Shown here piece by piece: positions 11,140 through 23,145 of a stretch of 64,000 nt of DNA. Each line of letters opens with the position of its first letter. The first letter of the stretch is position 1. The translations under genes and the position numbers were made by a program. The notes beneath the pieces were generated by a model, which was not told the origin of the DNA, did no database searches, and saw only the letters and a program-made list of their open reading frames with translations. Origin of the DNA: Stomorhina lunata (taxonomy: Eukaryota; Arthropoda; Insecta; Diptera; Rhiniidae); NCBI GenBank assembly GCA_933228675.1, contig OW121740.1, positions 3,472,001 through 3,536,000 on the forward strand, given 5' to 3'.

Positions 11140-11785
11140 ATGGTAAGTTGTGTGGCCCGATGTTTTTAGTTAAAATTGAAAAAAAAATACTAAAATAAAA
11201 CATTCAAACAAACCACATAACCATGAATAAGTGCATAAAGTAATGTGAAAATAAAATAGTAAAAGTTTTGCTAAAGAAAAACAGTGAAAGTGTCAAAACA
11301 AAATTCATAAAGAAACATAACCTAGAAATAATTGATTAACATTGTTTTTATTTTGTTTTTTTTGTAGCCGCCTAAGAAGGACCCTAAAGGCTCGGCTAAA
11401 CAGCCACAAAAAACACAAAAGAAGAAGGAAGGTAGCGGTGGCGGCAAAGCCAAGAAGAAGAAGTGGTCCAAGGGAAAAGTTAGGGACAAGTTAAACAATC
11501 AAGTGCTTTTCGATAAAGCTACTTACGACAAATTGTACAAGGAAGTTCCTCAGTACAAATTGATCACTCCCTCTGTCGTTTCTGAACGTTTGAAGATCCG
11601 TGGTTCATTGGCCAAACGCGCTTTGATTGAATTGCGTGAAAAGGGTAAGATTAAATACAAATAAATTGAATCTTTGTAATTTATTAATTTGTATTTTTGT
11701 TTATTTATTAGGTTTGATCAAACAAGTCGTTCAACATGCCTCACAAGTCATCTACACACGTGCTACCAAGGGTGATGATGCGTAA
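11140..11785 (+). CDS. RpS25: 40S ribosomal protein S25
   Basis: Component eS25 of the small ribosomal subunit head, near the E site, needed for some IRES-driven initiation. Exons are 11140-11142 (only the ATG), 11368-11644 and 11712-11785, giving 117 residues, identical in length to the Drosophila protein. The basic N-terminal tail [20 protein letters not shown] is followed by the winged-helix core [20 protein letters not shown] and the C-terminal [14 protein letters not shown]. The first intron directly after the ATG, with a pyrimidine-rich start upstream, is typical of fly ribosomal protein genes. Codon use is visibly GC-richer than its neighbours, as expected for high expression. Confidence 0.97.
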
Positions 11786-12123
11786 ATTATTTTTTACCTT
11801 TTAACAGGAGTTGTAAATTACAGATATTTTGTATTAAAGTGACTTAAGGGTAAACAATTTGTGTACTTTTATTTAATAACATATGGCACTGTAGGCCTCA
11901 GGATATTTGTTCATGAATTTGAGAACATACCTTTTAAGTTTTACATTGCTATCAATGTGGATTATTAAGGTGGCATAAATAGGTTTGCTTTTTTTCAATG
12001 GCACAAAAACGGCTAGAGTTTTTCTTGAAACTTTTCACAACGACAAAGAACTAAAATATCTAAATTTCATCCGCTCCGCTTAATGCAATGCCATTTTAAA
12101 ATTATAAATTTCTACATAATCAT

Positions 12124-12243
12124 CCTTGTCGCAAATATCATCTCCCATGGTAATCGTGTTTCCAAAACTTATTCTACACTGAAAACAAACGAAAAAAGTT
12201 TCGGGAACACTGTTTCCATGGGAGATGATATTCGCGACAGGGG
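12124..12243. mobile_element. 120-bp fold-back element (near-palindrome)
   Basis: The left arm (ccttgtcgcaaatatcatct...) and the reverse complement of the right arm (ccctgtcgcgaatatcatct...) match over roughly 46-50 bp, including catctcccatgg, around a spacer of about 20 bp. The open frame across it (12083-12280) is an artefact of this palindrome. Confidence 0.65.
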
Positions 12244-12695
12244 TGAATATTTTTGGCAATATTTTTTGTCAGTGTACTAACTCGTTTTTTTAGTAACTAT
12301 TCTAAAATTAAAAACAGTTGTATGTTCGTTTAGACAACGAGTAAATAAAAGCGACGCTAACATCCATTTGAGGTGGCCCTAATGAATAGAATTAATTTGG
12401 CTTAAATATCTTGTATGTTGAAAAAAACTTTTTTTGTGTTGTTACTTATATGGGAGGAATTTTGTGCATTATTATGTTTATATAAAACTTAGCTGTACGA
12501 AGTTTCTTTAGATATATTCGTTCCTGTAGTATACAAATTATTTGTGCTTAATATCAAGACCAATATTTCTATGCGTTACAAACTTCAGCAAAACCATATA
12601 ATACCCTCCCAGGATGTCTTAAAGATGTGTGAATGACTTATACGAATTTAAAATTTTATGGCATTGATCTGTTTTAAAAGTTAGTCTTTGTCAAT

Positions 12696-12730
12696 AACAA
12701 GTAAAAAATGCTATAGTCGGTCAAGCCCGA
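12696..12730 (-). repeat. Family A repeat, terminal fragment
   Basis: aacaagtaaaaaatgctata followed by gtcggtcaagcccga is the reverse complement of the right end of the full copy at 62982-63704. Confidence 0.7.
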
Positions 12731-12962
12731 GAAAATTCTTAGACATCTGTGCTAATTTCTTTGTAAACGGAATGCCACTTAATTTCGGTTATCGATTTAT
12801 GTTTAAAAAAGACTTATGTTCAAAGCGTAGAATAGCCGTAGAAGGGAAAGATTTTGAAAAATTTCCTATAAAAAAGAAAATTTTGGCAAAATTTTCTGCA
12901 AAAATTGTAAATTTTTGACAAATTTCAAATAAAAATAGAAAATTTTTGAAAAATCTATCTAC

Positions 12963-14015
12963 ATATCGTCGGCATATATCTAAAATGGCTTATCTGCAAA
13001 ATACTGATTTTTCAGGAGGAGCAAAAAACTCTTTAATTCGCTTATTACTGAGTTTTTAACAAAGTGATCTTTTACAATATGATTGGTAGACTCCTTCTCA
13101 TTTCCTAAAATAAAATTTATTAAATAAAAACCAATATTCGCGATTTTACGGTAGATCAGCCGTTTTGTCTTCGAAAATTTTTATATACAATTTTAAAATG
13201 TGTAGAAATGTGTTGAATTTTTATTTGGATTTGTTACAGTAGTTGCCTTTATTAATATACTATTGTTAGACCACCAACTATATAAGGCCTTAAAGGCTCA
13301 GTTGGTTCATTTATAATAATAAATAAATAAAATGTGTAGATAAACCATTTTGTTCATATTGAATTTGTAGGAAAGTGGATTGCATAACATAATTTAAGAA
13401 ATTTATGTAATTCCGATTACATAATACTCCCTCATGATTTGGGATACCTTTATGTATTGAAATTGTACTATATGCGACGTTTATTACATTTTATTTTTTA
13501 ATTTTTTGAAAAAGTGAATTTTTCAAAATGCACTTTCTTTTATAAAAGTTAAAAGATTTTATATTTTTTCGTCTTTCCTACTTGAGGGAAAATATATTTT
13601 TATAGTTAAGAGTTATAGAATGTATTTTTGGAAGTTTATGCGTAGTGAATAGCCCTTTAAACATCACTAAAAACACCGCATTTTTTTTTTCGCATTTTCT
13701 GTTGAACAGTGTGAAGATAGAAAAATTTTGAAAGCACATTCAGAAAAGTAAAAAAAAATTTAATTATTTTACCTTTTTACAGATTTTTAGTTTACAACTT
13801 CTATGACTATTTAGTAAAAACTATGTAGATAAACAATTTTGTCTTCGAAAAAAAAATTGTTTATGTACATAAAAAGTGAATAAGTCGCGAATAAATTAAC
13901 ATTTTGATAAAAAATTGACACTACAGGTAAAGCGCGTCGTACGGAATAGTATGTTATAAAAATCTCACTTTCTAAAATCTGCAGATAAGCCATTTTAGAT
14001 ATAGGCCGACGATAT
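12963..14015. mobile_element. 1,053-bp element with 36-bp terminal inverted repeats
   Basis: 12963-12998 (atatcgtcggcatatatcta...) and the reverse complement of 13980-14015 match at 35 of 36 bases. The interior has no transposase ORF but contains three related subterminal words (gtagatcagccgttttgtct at 13151; gtagataaaccattttg at 13335; gtagataaacaattttgtct at 13826). This is the structure of a non-autonomous DNA transposon. The ends sit in AT dinucleotide runs, so the target duplication (TA or AT) cannot be read. Superfamily unknown. Confidence 0.7.
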
Positions 14016-14028
14016 ATATATATATATA

Positions 14029-14256
14029 CACAAATGGATGGATGTGTATGAACTTCAAAACGGCTGAGCCGATTTTGATAAAATTTTCAGGGAATCCTCA
14101 GAATATCCAGACGGGTTACACTGAGGAGTCTGATTTTTGATTTTCGGTCTGCGGGCGGAGAGGCGTGGCAAAATCTATTTTCATATTACACCACCAATGA
14201 CATCTATCTATATCTAATGTTTGCTTAGGGCCAGCAACACGGACCGGGTCAGCTAG
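14029..14256 (+). mobile_element. Helitron-like unit 1 (ends in CTAG)
   Basis: Contains aaaacggctgagccgatttt and terminates gggtcagctag inside TA repeats. Similar 'aacggctgggccgattt ... gctagt' units are widespread in arthropods, and a CTAG 3' terminus is a Helitron trait. There is no Rep/helicase sequence. It is one of three tandem relatives. Confidence 0.4.
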
Positions 14257-14265
14257 TATATATAT

Positions 14266-14375
14266 ACAAATTGATGTGTTCAAGTATGTAACGTATAGAC
14301 TCCAAAACGGCTGGGCCGATTTTTATCTATATCTAATGTTTGCTTAGGGCCAGCAATGCGGAACGGGTCAGCTAG
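14266..14375 (+). mobile_element. Helitron-like unit 2, internally deleted
   Basis: The same start (ttgatgtgttcaagtatgta) and the same end (ggaacgggtcagctag) as the neighbouring units, but about 100 bp of the middle is missing. Confidence 0.4.
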
Positions 14376-14383
14376 TATATATA

Positions 14384-15529
14384 CAGTAGTCGCTCGGTTA
14401 TATGAACTAATTCAAACAGAGTCTGTTCACTAAATGGAGAAGTTTACTAGATCGAGAGGATAAAATAAATACATAAAATAAGTAATTCATATGGTTTTTA
14501 TTACATGTGTTTTGTCTGAAAGCAATTTCTAAAATAGGCCAGTTTCGTCCGCATTGTAAATTTGATCATGTGTTAAGTTGTGTTCTGCTATTAAAGAATG
14601 GAGTTCTTTTTTAAAAGGTTTTACAAACTCCGGATTGGACGATAATTTTTCACCGGATATCTTTAAAAACAGTATACCAAATCATCGCTTAAATTTTTGC
14701 AGCCACCCATATCTTGCATTAAAAGAACTTTTCTTTCAATTGGTCTTTAAAATATTTTGCTTTTGCTTTTATTAATTCACATGTAATGGGTAAATTTTTA
14801 AGTCTTTGTTGATTATACCAATGATAGCTTCGCCTCCATTAACGGCTTTTCTCAATGTTTTCCTTTTAATTTTTCCTTCACTATTTGCAGTCACTTCTAA
14901 AATCGGCTTTTTATTTTTCTTAATAGCACAAATTGTTGACTTGGCCACTTCATATGTATATGCAAGTAAGTAAGTAAGTAAATTTTTATTGAGACTTCTT
15001 TTCATACAATGTTTAGATAAAATCGACAGTATAATAATATACAATAAATAAATCATAGAACTATATTCGTCTTGTTCTATTGCACGGTGTATGAATAAGC
15101 AACTTTCTAAATTAAAATGAATATGTATAAATTTACATGAAATAATGTGTTAGCAATGCTTGCTCCCGGCATTTAAATAATCTATATGCAAGAGAAGTAA
15201 CACTTGCACTTTTGGCCAAGCTTGCCAAAATGTCACTTTTTTCAGATAACGTAAACACCTTGCGATTCATATTTGATGCATTAAGTAACAAATACTAATG
15301 ACCACTCAAAACTCAAAAATTTAACACTCAAAACATTAACCAACAACAGTTGAACGTTTTTTTCTTATTTCGGGGAAGAACATAATTTTAATAAGACAAA
15401 CATTTTAAAAAATTAACCGTTGAAAGCTGTTCACATAATAGAGATAGGCTGTGTTTACTCTTTATAACCTCCTGTGTTAAAATATTGTTGTTCACTGTTC
15501 TGGATGTTCCTATAACCGAACGACTACTG
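14384..15529 (-). mobile_element. Tigger/pogo-like DNA transposon remnant
   Basis: 1,146 bp with inverted termini (cagtagtcgctcggttata at 14384; tataaccgaacgactactg at 15511-15529) and a TA target duplication. On the minus strand, 15056-14772 holds a CENP-B/pogo-type HTH fragment (EVAKSTICAIKKNKK), and about 14700-14535 reads LKISGEKLSSNPEFVKPFKK and then DQIYNADETGLF. That is the first catalytic Asp motif of Tigger transposases. Downstream catalytic parts are deleted, and the frame is broken by stops and an AAGT microsatellite at 14965-14982. It is inserted between Helitron-like units 2 and 3. Confidence 0.85.
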
Positions 15530-15533
15530 TATA

Positions 15534-15728
15534 TACAAATGGATGTGTTCAAGTATGTAACGTATAGACTCCAAAACAGCTGGGCCGATTTTGATGAAAT
15601 TTTCAGGGAATCTTCAGAATATCTAGGCGGGTGACACTATGAAGTCTGATTTTCATTCTGGGGTCGGAGAGGCGTGACAAAATCCAATTTTCATCTTGCA
15701 CTACAAATGACATCTATCTATATCTAAT
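15534..15728 (+). mobile_element. Helitron-like unit 3, 3' end missing
   Basis: Repeats unit 1 (ctccaaaacagctgggccga, then tttcagggaatcttcagaat and ggagaggcgtgacaaaatcc) but stops at tctatatctaat before the CTAG end. It was probably contiguous with unit 2 before the Tigger insertion. Confidence 0.4.
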
Positions 15729-16015
15729 TATTTCCTATAAAAATATTAAATTTTAAAATTATGTTTCCTATAAAAATTGTAAATTTTTTAAGAAATTGCT
15801 ATACAAATTGTTTATTTTTGAAAATTTCTTTTACAAATTTTAAATTTTTATAAAATTTCGTATAAAAACATGTAGTAATTTTTTAAAAGCTTTCCTATAA
15901 AAATAGTAAATTTTTTTAAAAATTTCCTATACAAATATTAAATATTTTTTACTTCATTATGAAATAGAAAATTTTTAAAAAAATTTCCTATAAAAATAGT
16001 ACATTTTTAAAAAAT
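15729..16015. repeat. Degenerate AT-rich tandem repeat
   Basis: Repeated variants of aaatttcctataaaaata(t/g)taaattttt at roughly 25-35 bp spacing. The same words occur at 12845-12960, outside the Helitron and Tigger block. Confidence 0.55.
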
Positions 16016-16462
16016 AATGGAGGGTTGAGTCATTTTTAAATTTATAATATTTTTTTTTAATTTAGAATCCGTTTTTTGCAGAAACCTAAAAAAAAATTTT
16101 CGGAATTAAACATTTTTTTATTTTTAAATTGGAGTTGAATTAGTTTTTATTTTTTGTTCTATTTTATATTTCGGTAATTTCCACAAAATTTTATTTTTAA
16201 TTTTCTTTTTTGGAATCTGAAGATTGAAACAATCGGAATATAACCATCCGACTGGAATGTGTGACATTTTTGTATGTTGTATTTAAATAAAAAATGCAAC
16301 TCTGAAAGTGTTGAGTAACTACTTTTACATCATGAGTACTCAATATCTAAGTACTCAAATACTCATTATTTTAACAAGTTAATCATGTGATATATATATA
16401 TATTATAACAGAGTTTTTCGTAAAGCAGTCACCTGTCACTGAAAATAATCTGAAAAGTTTTT

Positions 16463-16569
16463 GTGAGTAATTATTAAATTTTTTAAACGCAATTTAAAGA
16501 AAATTTGCAAAATATATTTGAAATTATTAAGTTTACTTTATTCGATTGTATCATTTTATTTTATTGCAG
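16463..16569 (+). other. 5' UTR intron of VhaPPA1-1
   Basis: Donor ttttt|gtgagtaa at 16463 and acceptor ttattgcag ending at 16569 are well placed before the ATG at 16616. This predicts a leader exon upstream of 16463. Confidence 0.5.
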
Positions 16570-16615
16570 TTTTGCTTCGAAAAACTTTCACACATATACG
16601 AACTGAGCTGAAACA

Positions 16616-17251
16616 ATGGCCCAATTACGCTCCGTTGTTGGACAAACGTTCGGTGGTCTCTTTGTAGCCGTTAGCATCGTACTTATCCTATATCACGTTT
16701 TCACTGGAAAGGGGGAACGTGTGAGTGTTGGTTGGTTCCTCTCAGCTTCTTCGCCTTATATGTGGGCATGCCTGGGAATTGGTTTAGCTGTGGCCTTGTC
16801 CGTCGTAGGTGCTGCTCTTGGTATTCACACCACTGGAACCAGTATTGTAGGCGGTGGTGTCAAAGCTCCACGTATCAAGACTAAGAATTTAATTTCGGTT
16901 ATTTTCTGCGAAGCCGTGGCTATTTATGGTCTCATTACTGCTATTGTGCTGTCCGGTTTGTTGGAGTCCTTCAAAATGGACACAGCTCTAAGCAATCAAA
17001 CAATAATGAATAACAATTGGACTGCCGGTTATGTTATGTTCGGTGCTGGCTTAGCTGTTGGTTTGGTCAACTTGTTCTGTGGTATTGCCGTCGGTGTAGT
17101 TGGCTCTGGTGCAGCTTTGGCTGATGCTGCCAACTCTGCTTTGTTTGTAAAAATTTTAATTGTGGAAATTTTCGGTTCGGCCATTGGTCTCTTTGGTTTG
17201 ATTGTCGGCATATATATGACTTCTAAAGTCAAAATGGGTGACAAGGAATAA
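16616..17251 (+). CDS. VhaPPA1-1: V-type proton ATPase 21 kDa proteolipid subunit c''
   Basis: Rotor-ring proteolipid of the V-ATPase V0 sector (ATP6V0B class), which translocates protons across endolysosomal and Golgi membranes. The CDS is a single exon of 211 residues, about the Drosophila length. Five hydrophobic segments lie at roughly 11-29, 49-70, 91-116, 136-165 and 177-201. Glu99 in [14 protein letters not shown] is in the proton-carrying position, with a second Glu184 in [16 protein letters not shown]. The N-terminal extra helix distinguishes c'' from subunit c. The coding sequence is clearly richer in G+C than its surroundings. A long 3' UTR is likely, because the first good AATAAA is at 18103. 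Confidence 0.95.
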   Translation: MAQLRSVVGQTFGGLFVAVSIVLILYHVFTGKGERVSVGWFLSASSPYMWACLGIGLAVALSVVGAALGIHTTGTSIVGGGVKAPRIKTKNLISVIFCEAVAIYGLITAIVLSGLLESFKMDTALSNQTIMNNNWTAGYVMFGAGLAVGLVNLFCGIAVGVVGSGAALADAANSALFVKILIVEIFGSAIGLFGLIVGIYMTSKVKMGDKE

Positions 17252-18102
17252 GTACCCCCAACTAAAGATATTATATAGTAGTCATAAGCCAAAATGTAAG
17301 TAAAAATGTAATTATTTTACTCATTTGTGGCAACATCATCAATTCCAAAATCTATTATATATGAATTCTATTAGGATAAAGTGAGAAATTCTTACATTTC
17401 GACTTTTTAAAGCTGGGATTATCTTTGAGAAAACAAAAGTAGTACTGTGAACTATTTTTTTTTTTTGATCTAACGATGTTGCAGCAAATGACACCATATT
17501 ATTTTATGAATTTTCTAACAATGTTTATTTACTTTTAGCGATTTTGCAATATAAGATCATAAGTTCTTTAGGCATTCCATCAGATAAATATTACAAAGAA
17601 TAATATCAACTTCAAGGAAAAATGTACTTCAAAAAGATATTAACACTTTAAAATTTTGTCAAAGAAAATATATCTTTAATGCAGATGAGTGTGTGTGTGC
17701 TCCTGAATAAATTCTAATTCGGATAACTCTCCTACAAATTGAAAATAATCATATAAAATTATTTATCTAATATTAAGTCTCTCTTAAATCTTACTGTACC
17801 CAAATCTTTTGTGAAACTTGGATTACATTAAAATCAGCATCAATTCCTTATGTAGCCCAAGTTTTCTATAAGATTTAAATGCTAAAAAATTACTATTTGT
17901 AATTTGTTTTTGTTTTTAGTTAATCTTTTTTTAAATTGTTAAAATGTGTGTATTATTTTTCATAAATTAATATTTCTATACATAAAATATTTATCACAGT
18001 AGTCACTGTATGCAAATGTGTAAAAAGTATTCGATATATAAATAAATACATATGTATGTTCTTTTTCTTTCAGGGAATTTATAAATGCATTTTTTCTCTC
18101 TA

Positions 18103-18108
18103 AATAAA
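18103..18108 (+). terminator. AATAAA, likely VhaPPA1-1 polyadenylation signal
   Basis: Sits in ctctaaataaagcgac, followed about 20 bp later by a GT-rich stretch (agcttgtgacc). This would make a 3' UTR of about 870 nt. Confidence 0.4.
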
Positions 18109-18180
18109 GCGACAATTTCTAGCTTGTGACCACCTATTTAAGAACGAATTAAGTTATTGTACATGAAAATTATTTTTTTT

Positions 18181-18634
18181 TATACTTTCACCACCGGTGG
18201 AAGGGGTATTATAAGTTCGTGTTGACGTACATAACTCATAGAAATATTGGTCTTAGACCCTTTTAGTATACCAATAGACTTAGAATCACATTCCTGAGTC
18301 GATTTAACGATGTCCGTCTGGACAGCTAACTGGCTGAACCCCCATGCGAAGCTTGTTATCAAAGTACAGATACTCTGATGAAACTCGTCACATACATCAA
18401 GATCGGTGTTTTATTAAGGGTAACTCCCATATGTCTCACTTCCCTTAATTGATATTTTGCTCACAAATATCAGTATATTTTCATGAAATTAAAAACGAAC
18501 ACTGCTTATGTAAACAGAAATTATTGTACTCCTATACAATCTTCTGTCAAAATCTCTTAATGAGGCGAAATTCACTAAAATGCTCGTAAATCTGAAGATA
18601 AAGACAATTTTATGTTTATTTTTTGCATACATGT
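18181..18634 (+). repeat. Family A repeat, partial copy
   Basis: Starts tatactttcaccaccggtgg and shares tagtataccaatag, gtcgatttaacgatgtccgtc and cgtaaatctgaagataaaga with the copies at 52517 and 62982. The right end is missing. Confidence 0.75.
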
Positions 18635-19228
18635 TTAAATAATTTATGAAAAACAAAATTAAAATAATCACTGTCTGATTAGTTCATAGTGGCTGTTGTT
18701 TAAGTCGTTGTTTTTTTAGCGTAAAATAAATTAACAAAAAATAAAAATTAAAGACCTTAAACAACACAAGTTCAAAAATCTAACCACGAACAGTGATAAT
18801 TTGTACAATTGATTCATATTTGACCCTAGGTCACATAATAAATCGGACGTTCAAATTAAAAAAAATATATACATATTTACAAATATATTTAAACCTAGTA
18901 AAATTTTTCAGACATGTCACCAAATTTTAGGAAAACCTTATAAATTTATTAACAGTTGGTCCCCACTTTCAGTGGTAAATGGTATTAACTAATCGGCCTT
19001 GACCGACAATATTATCTATAATCTAAATTCAGATTTCTGTTAATGTGGATACAATTTATTGACATAAACATTTCCAGCCCTGACGGTGGCAAAGGCAACT
19101 ACAGCCAACTTCGCTATAATAAAACAAAGAGGTATTTGACAAGAGAATTTTAAAATTTTTTTGAAATAAATACAAAATACGCTTTAAACATTTTGTTCAT
19201 AGTAAAATATCAAACTAAAGTGAAATAA

Positions 19229-21936
19229 ATGTCTTTTAACTTTCCGCGACGTGTTAAAGACTTACCTAAATTAGAACTAGATTCAGAAGATGAGTTTAAT
19301 ACTCCATATAAACAAAAATCAAAAATTAGCAATGATCAACAAAAGTAAGTAAACTTAAAATATAGGGTAATGTACAAACATTGATGGATATATACTAATA
19401 TACAGCTTCTACTCTCCAGGTCATATGAATTTAATAAAGAAAATGTGACAGAAGGAGGAAATGGATCAAGACTGTCATTTAATGGTTTGCGCATGCTGTA
19501 TGTTCGATTTGTTATTTTTTTTTTATTTTAAGTGAATTTAGGTTTTATTATATTTTAGTCCCAAAAGAAGAGCAGAATTGCCTACTTTGGAATCTGATTC
19601 AGAAGAGGAAGATTTGGCTAAAAAGGACAATCTAAATTGTGCTATACTTAATGATTCTTTTTTGGTAAGCCCAGGGAAAAGTGATAGAGAAGATGCCAGT
19701 TCAAAAGAATCTTCTGCGATCAAAAGCAACACAACTAATGACATGTCATTGTTGGCTCATTTCAATAACATGGGTCTAAAGAGTCCTTCAAAAGAGAAGG
19801 TAGAACTTTGTAAACCATTACAAGAATCTTCAGATAATAGCAATTCTAATGAAAAAGATGCGATTAATGAACTTCTGTTATCACATACGAAGAATAATAC
19901 CACAGTTGATGCCCAATTCGCTACTCCCCAAATACGTTCGTTTTCTGTTCAAAGAAGACCACGAGATTTATGCTCCACTCAGTCACAAAAAAACAAAACA
20001 GCTATTGTCAATGAGTTTCGCACGCAAAAAGTTTTGTTTCAAACTCCAATGGCTATATCACGAGCACCAATTATACAAAACGATAGTATTTCGCTTTCTC
20101 TTTGTGATACAATCAATGAAGGTGGAACACCATCAACGACAGAAAAAACTCCACAGTGTACAGATGGAAAGCAGACTAAAGACCAAGCAAGGTCAAAAAA
20201 ATCTTTGGAAGGTGCTTTTATTGAGGCCAGCAAAGAAAAATCTGGAAACGAATCAGCTAAGATTTCGACAACAGCAGCGAAAAATAAATCGACAGTGGTT
20301 AAAATTAACCAAGCTAGTTACATAATAATACAAAAGTTGGGTTGTGGCGGTTCCAGTTCCGTATATCTAGCAAAGAGGGAAGATACTGGTAAAGAATGCG
20401 CATTAAAGGTAATAAATATATTATTAACAATCATAAATATTTTTTGCTAGTTTGAGAATACATAAGATTACTGTTTTAACTCTGATTAAGCTACGTTTAT
20501 TTAGTTTAATTTTATTGTAAATGTTATTAATTTCCGTAGTTTCACGGTATTTCTAACGATTCAATTTGTTCCCCCAAAAACCTAATGCTCCCTCGGTCTA
20601 CGAAGATCTTGCAAAAAAAAAAGTTTTTAATGTCCCATTTTATTATTTTTAAGCATTTGAGATTAATTATTATTTAAAATACAACACAGATCAATATACA
20701 TAATCTGGAGATACTCTATATACATTTAACATTTTATTGAAATCGATTAAATTGTAATAAATATATATTATAGATTTAAAATTGTATCTTCTTATGAAAA
20801 GGTGGTTGATTTACAAGGTGATCCCGCTGTTGTGGAAGGATATTTAAACGAAACAAAATTGCTGGCTAAACTGCAGGGCAATGTATGCGTGGTCTCCCTT
20901 TACGAATAGTAAGTATAGATTTTCATTTTAAAATCCAATGATTTAAAAAAAATATATTTTTGTGGCCATAACGAATTTAAGTTCCTCTTAAGAGTTTTAG
21001 GAAAAGAAGGCTAACTATCGTTTGTATAAGTAATTTAAAAAATTTTTTGCAATTCAAAAAAATAAAAAATCTTACTTTTCTGTACTATAGCCAATTGCTA
21101 CAAAAGGAGTCAAAACTTTTCTTGGTTATGGAAAAAGGAGACTCGGACTTGCATAAAATCTTACAAAGTTACACAACAAACTTGCCCTTGTACGTTCTCA
21201 CAAATTTTCTTTATCAAATGCTACAGGCAGTTAATTATATCCATCTAAATGGTGTAATACATTCGGATCTAAAACCTGCAAATTTTTTGATGGTCAATGG
21301 CAGATTGAAATTAATTGATTTTGGTATTGCAAGTAATATAGCTATTGATTCGACCAGCATTATAAAATTTTCTCAAGCTGGTACATTTAATTATATAAGT
21401 CCTGAAGCTTTGACAGACACGTCAACTGGCAGCAGCCCTTTGCGCAGTAATCAGCCGAAAATTAAGGTATATTTTCTTCTTATATCTTGAGGTCCTATGC
21501 TCCACTGGGAGTCAAGGATAACAGAAGAAGAACTTGAATAACTTAAAGCTAACATTGTCAATTTGATATTTTACAGATCTCGACAAAGTCTGATGTCTGG
21601 TCCCTTGGTTGTATATTGTATTTACTGCTGTATCAAAAGACTCCATTCGGCCATATAAAAAATCTTTACACAAAAATATCTGCTATTTGTAGCCCAAAAC
21701 AATCAATTGAATATGGCCCTTTACCGCCGTATTATCCTGCCATGCTAGTTCATGTGATTATTATTTGATATTAATCTGTTAATATTGGATATATAAATTT
21801 TTTATTATATAAATTGCAGATTGTGAAAAATTGTTTGCAGCACAATCCAAAGCAGCGTCCGTCATGTGCAGAGTTATTGAAATATCCCTTTAATATGATA
21901 ATTCCCATACAAAATCTATCATTACCAACAAAATAA
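19229..21936 (+). CDS. Mps1: Dual-specificity kinase Mps1/TTK (altered disjunction)
   Basis: Spindle assembly checkpoint kinase that phosphorylates kinetochore KNL1/Spc105 to recruit Bub proteins; called ald in Drosophila. Exons are 19229-19344, 19420-19497, 19559-20408, 20802-20908, 21091-21466, 21577-21753 and 21820-21936, giving 606 residues. The first 320 residues are acidic, Ser/Thr-rich and disordered, with repeated LELDSEDEF / LESDSEEED patches. The kinase domain starts near 320: P-loop GCGGSSSV at 326-333, the VAIK-type Lys at 348 (ECALK), catalytic loop HSDLKPANF, DFG as LIDFGIAS, then the APE-equivalent YISPEAL. The GxGGSSxV glycine loop is typical of Mps1/TTK. The protein ends 38 codons into the last exon (NLSLPTK). 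Confidence 0.93.
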
Positions 21937-23145
21937 TCAGAATTTAAAAATAAGCTATATTATGTTAAGTAACTTTAATTATGTTAACGAATTAAAAATT
22001 AACCCATACAAATGTATACCCATATGAAGTCCACGTCTACTTTCCTGCTATTTATTATATTCTACTTATTACTGGACTCCACGGATATTTTAAATTAAAC
22101 CGCAAATAATACTAAAAATTAAATACATAGTCGGTCTAAAAATAAGCTATAGAAAAATAAAACGGATTTAAAAAAATATTTATTTTTTGTTTTTCAATAA
22201 TTTCATTTGTCTCACTATGTACAATTAGGGTTTTTACAGGGTCTCTAATCAAGTCGTATTGTCAACAGTCGTTATTTTTTATTGTATTTAAAGGTTTCTT
22301 ATTTAATTTGTAAAAAGCTGTTTTTTTCTGTAGACATTAAAATTAAAACAGAATTTCCTTTTAAACCTTAAGAAATTCTTAAATATTTCAATCCAAAACC
22401 CAAATAAAATTATGAGTAGAAGAATCTTAAGCTTTTAGAACTTAAGATTCTTCAAATTACTTAAATTTTAATATACAAATTCTGATCTAAATGTCTTAAG
22501 TAATTTTAATGTTATTTTGGTATTCTTTCAAAAAATATTTTATATTTTAAAACAAGTAAGAAAGTGCTATAGTCGGTCAAGCCCGACCATACGATACCCT
22601 TCACCACTATGGTCAAAGGTGTTATTTTTCCTTTATGAAGACAAATATTTGCTAAATTTTGCCATCATACACACATTTTCTCAAAACTTTTATATTTAAG
22701 CTGCTTCCGACATTTGGACTTATAATAGAGCTAGGGTCAAATGTAGACCAATTATCTCGAAATTTGGCAAATTGATTACAGTTGTTACAAAAATTATGTA
22801 TGTAAAAAATAAACTTAAAATTCCCATTATCTTTAAATTTACGAGCTTTTTAGTGATTTTTGTCTCATTTAGTGCGTTTTAAAAAAAAAGTTTGTATGGA
22901 ACTATGGTCAAATGTGGACCGATTTTAACGAAATTTGGTACAGTGATTTTAGTTAACATAAGCAGTATTTGATTTAATTTTTGATTTTTTCTTAAAGTAA
23001 GGAATGAAACGCATTTTTAAATTTTATGGTTATGTTTAATTTTATAATATAATCATAATTGCATTATTAATGTATTTTTATTGCATACTACTTTAGCGCT
23101 TAATTTTTATACGATGTGTTCTGGATTATAAGACTGGGACAGACA
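21937..23145. other. Convergent gap between Mps1 and the RRBP1-like gene
   Basis: 1.2 kb with no gene. It holds a family A copy at 22552-23020. No clear AATAAA was seen just after the Mps1 stop. Confidence 0.6.
22552..23020 (-). repeat. Family A repeat, large partial copy
   Basis: Begins aacaagtaagaaagtgctat then agtcggtcaagcccgacc, the reverse complement of the right end of 62982-63704. Also shared are caaatgtggaccgattt and tgtctcatttagtgcgtttt. Confidence 0.8.

Larger units (their letters stand above)
11786..12962. other. RpS25 downstream intergenic DNA
   Basis: No credible gene. It holds the fold-back element at 12124-12243, a family A terminal fragment at 12696-12730, and the start of AT-rich degenerate repeats near 12840-12960 (aaaatttcctataaaa...). 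Confidence 0.6.
17252..19228. other. VhaPPA1-1 3' region and Mps1 upstream DNA
   Basis: No additional gene seen. It contains the probable VhaPPA1-1 polyadenylation signal, a family A repeat copy (18181-18634) and AT-rich DNA ahead of Mps1. Confidence 0.6.
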
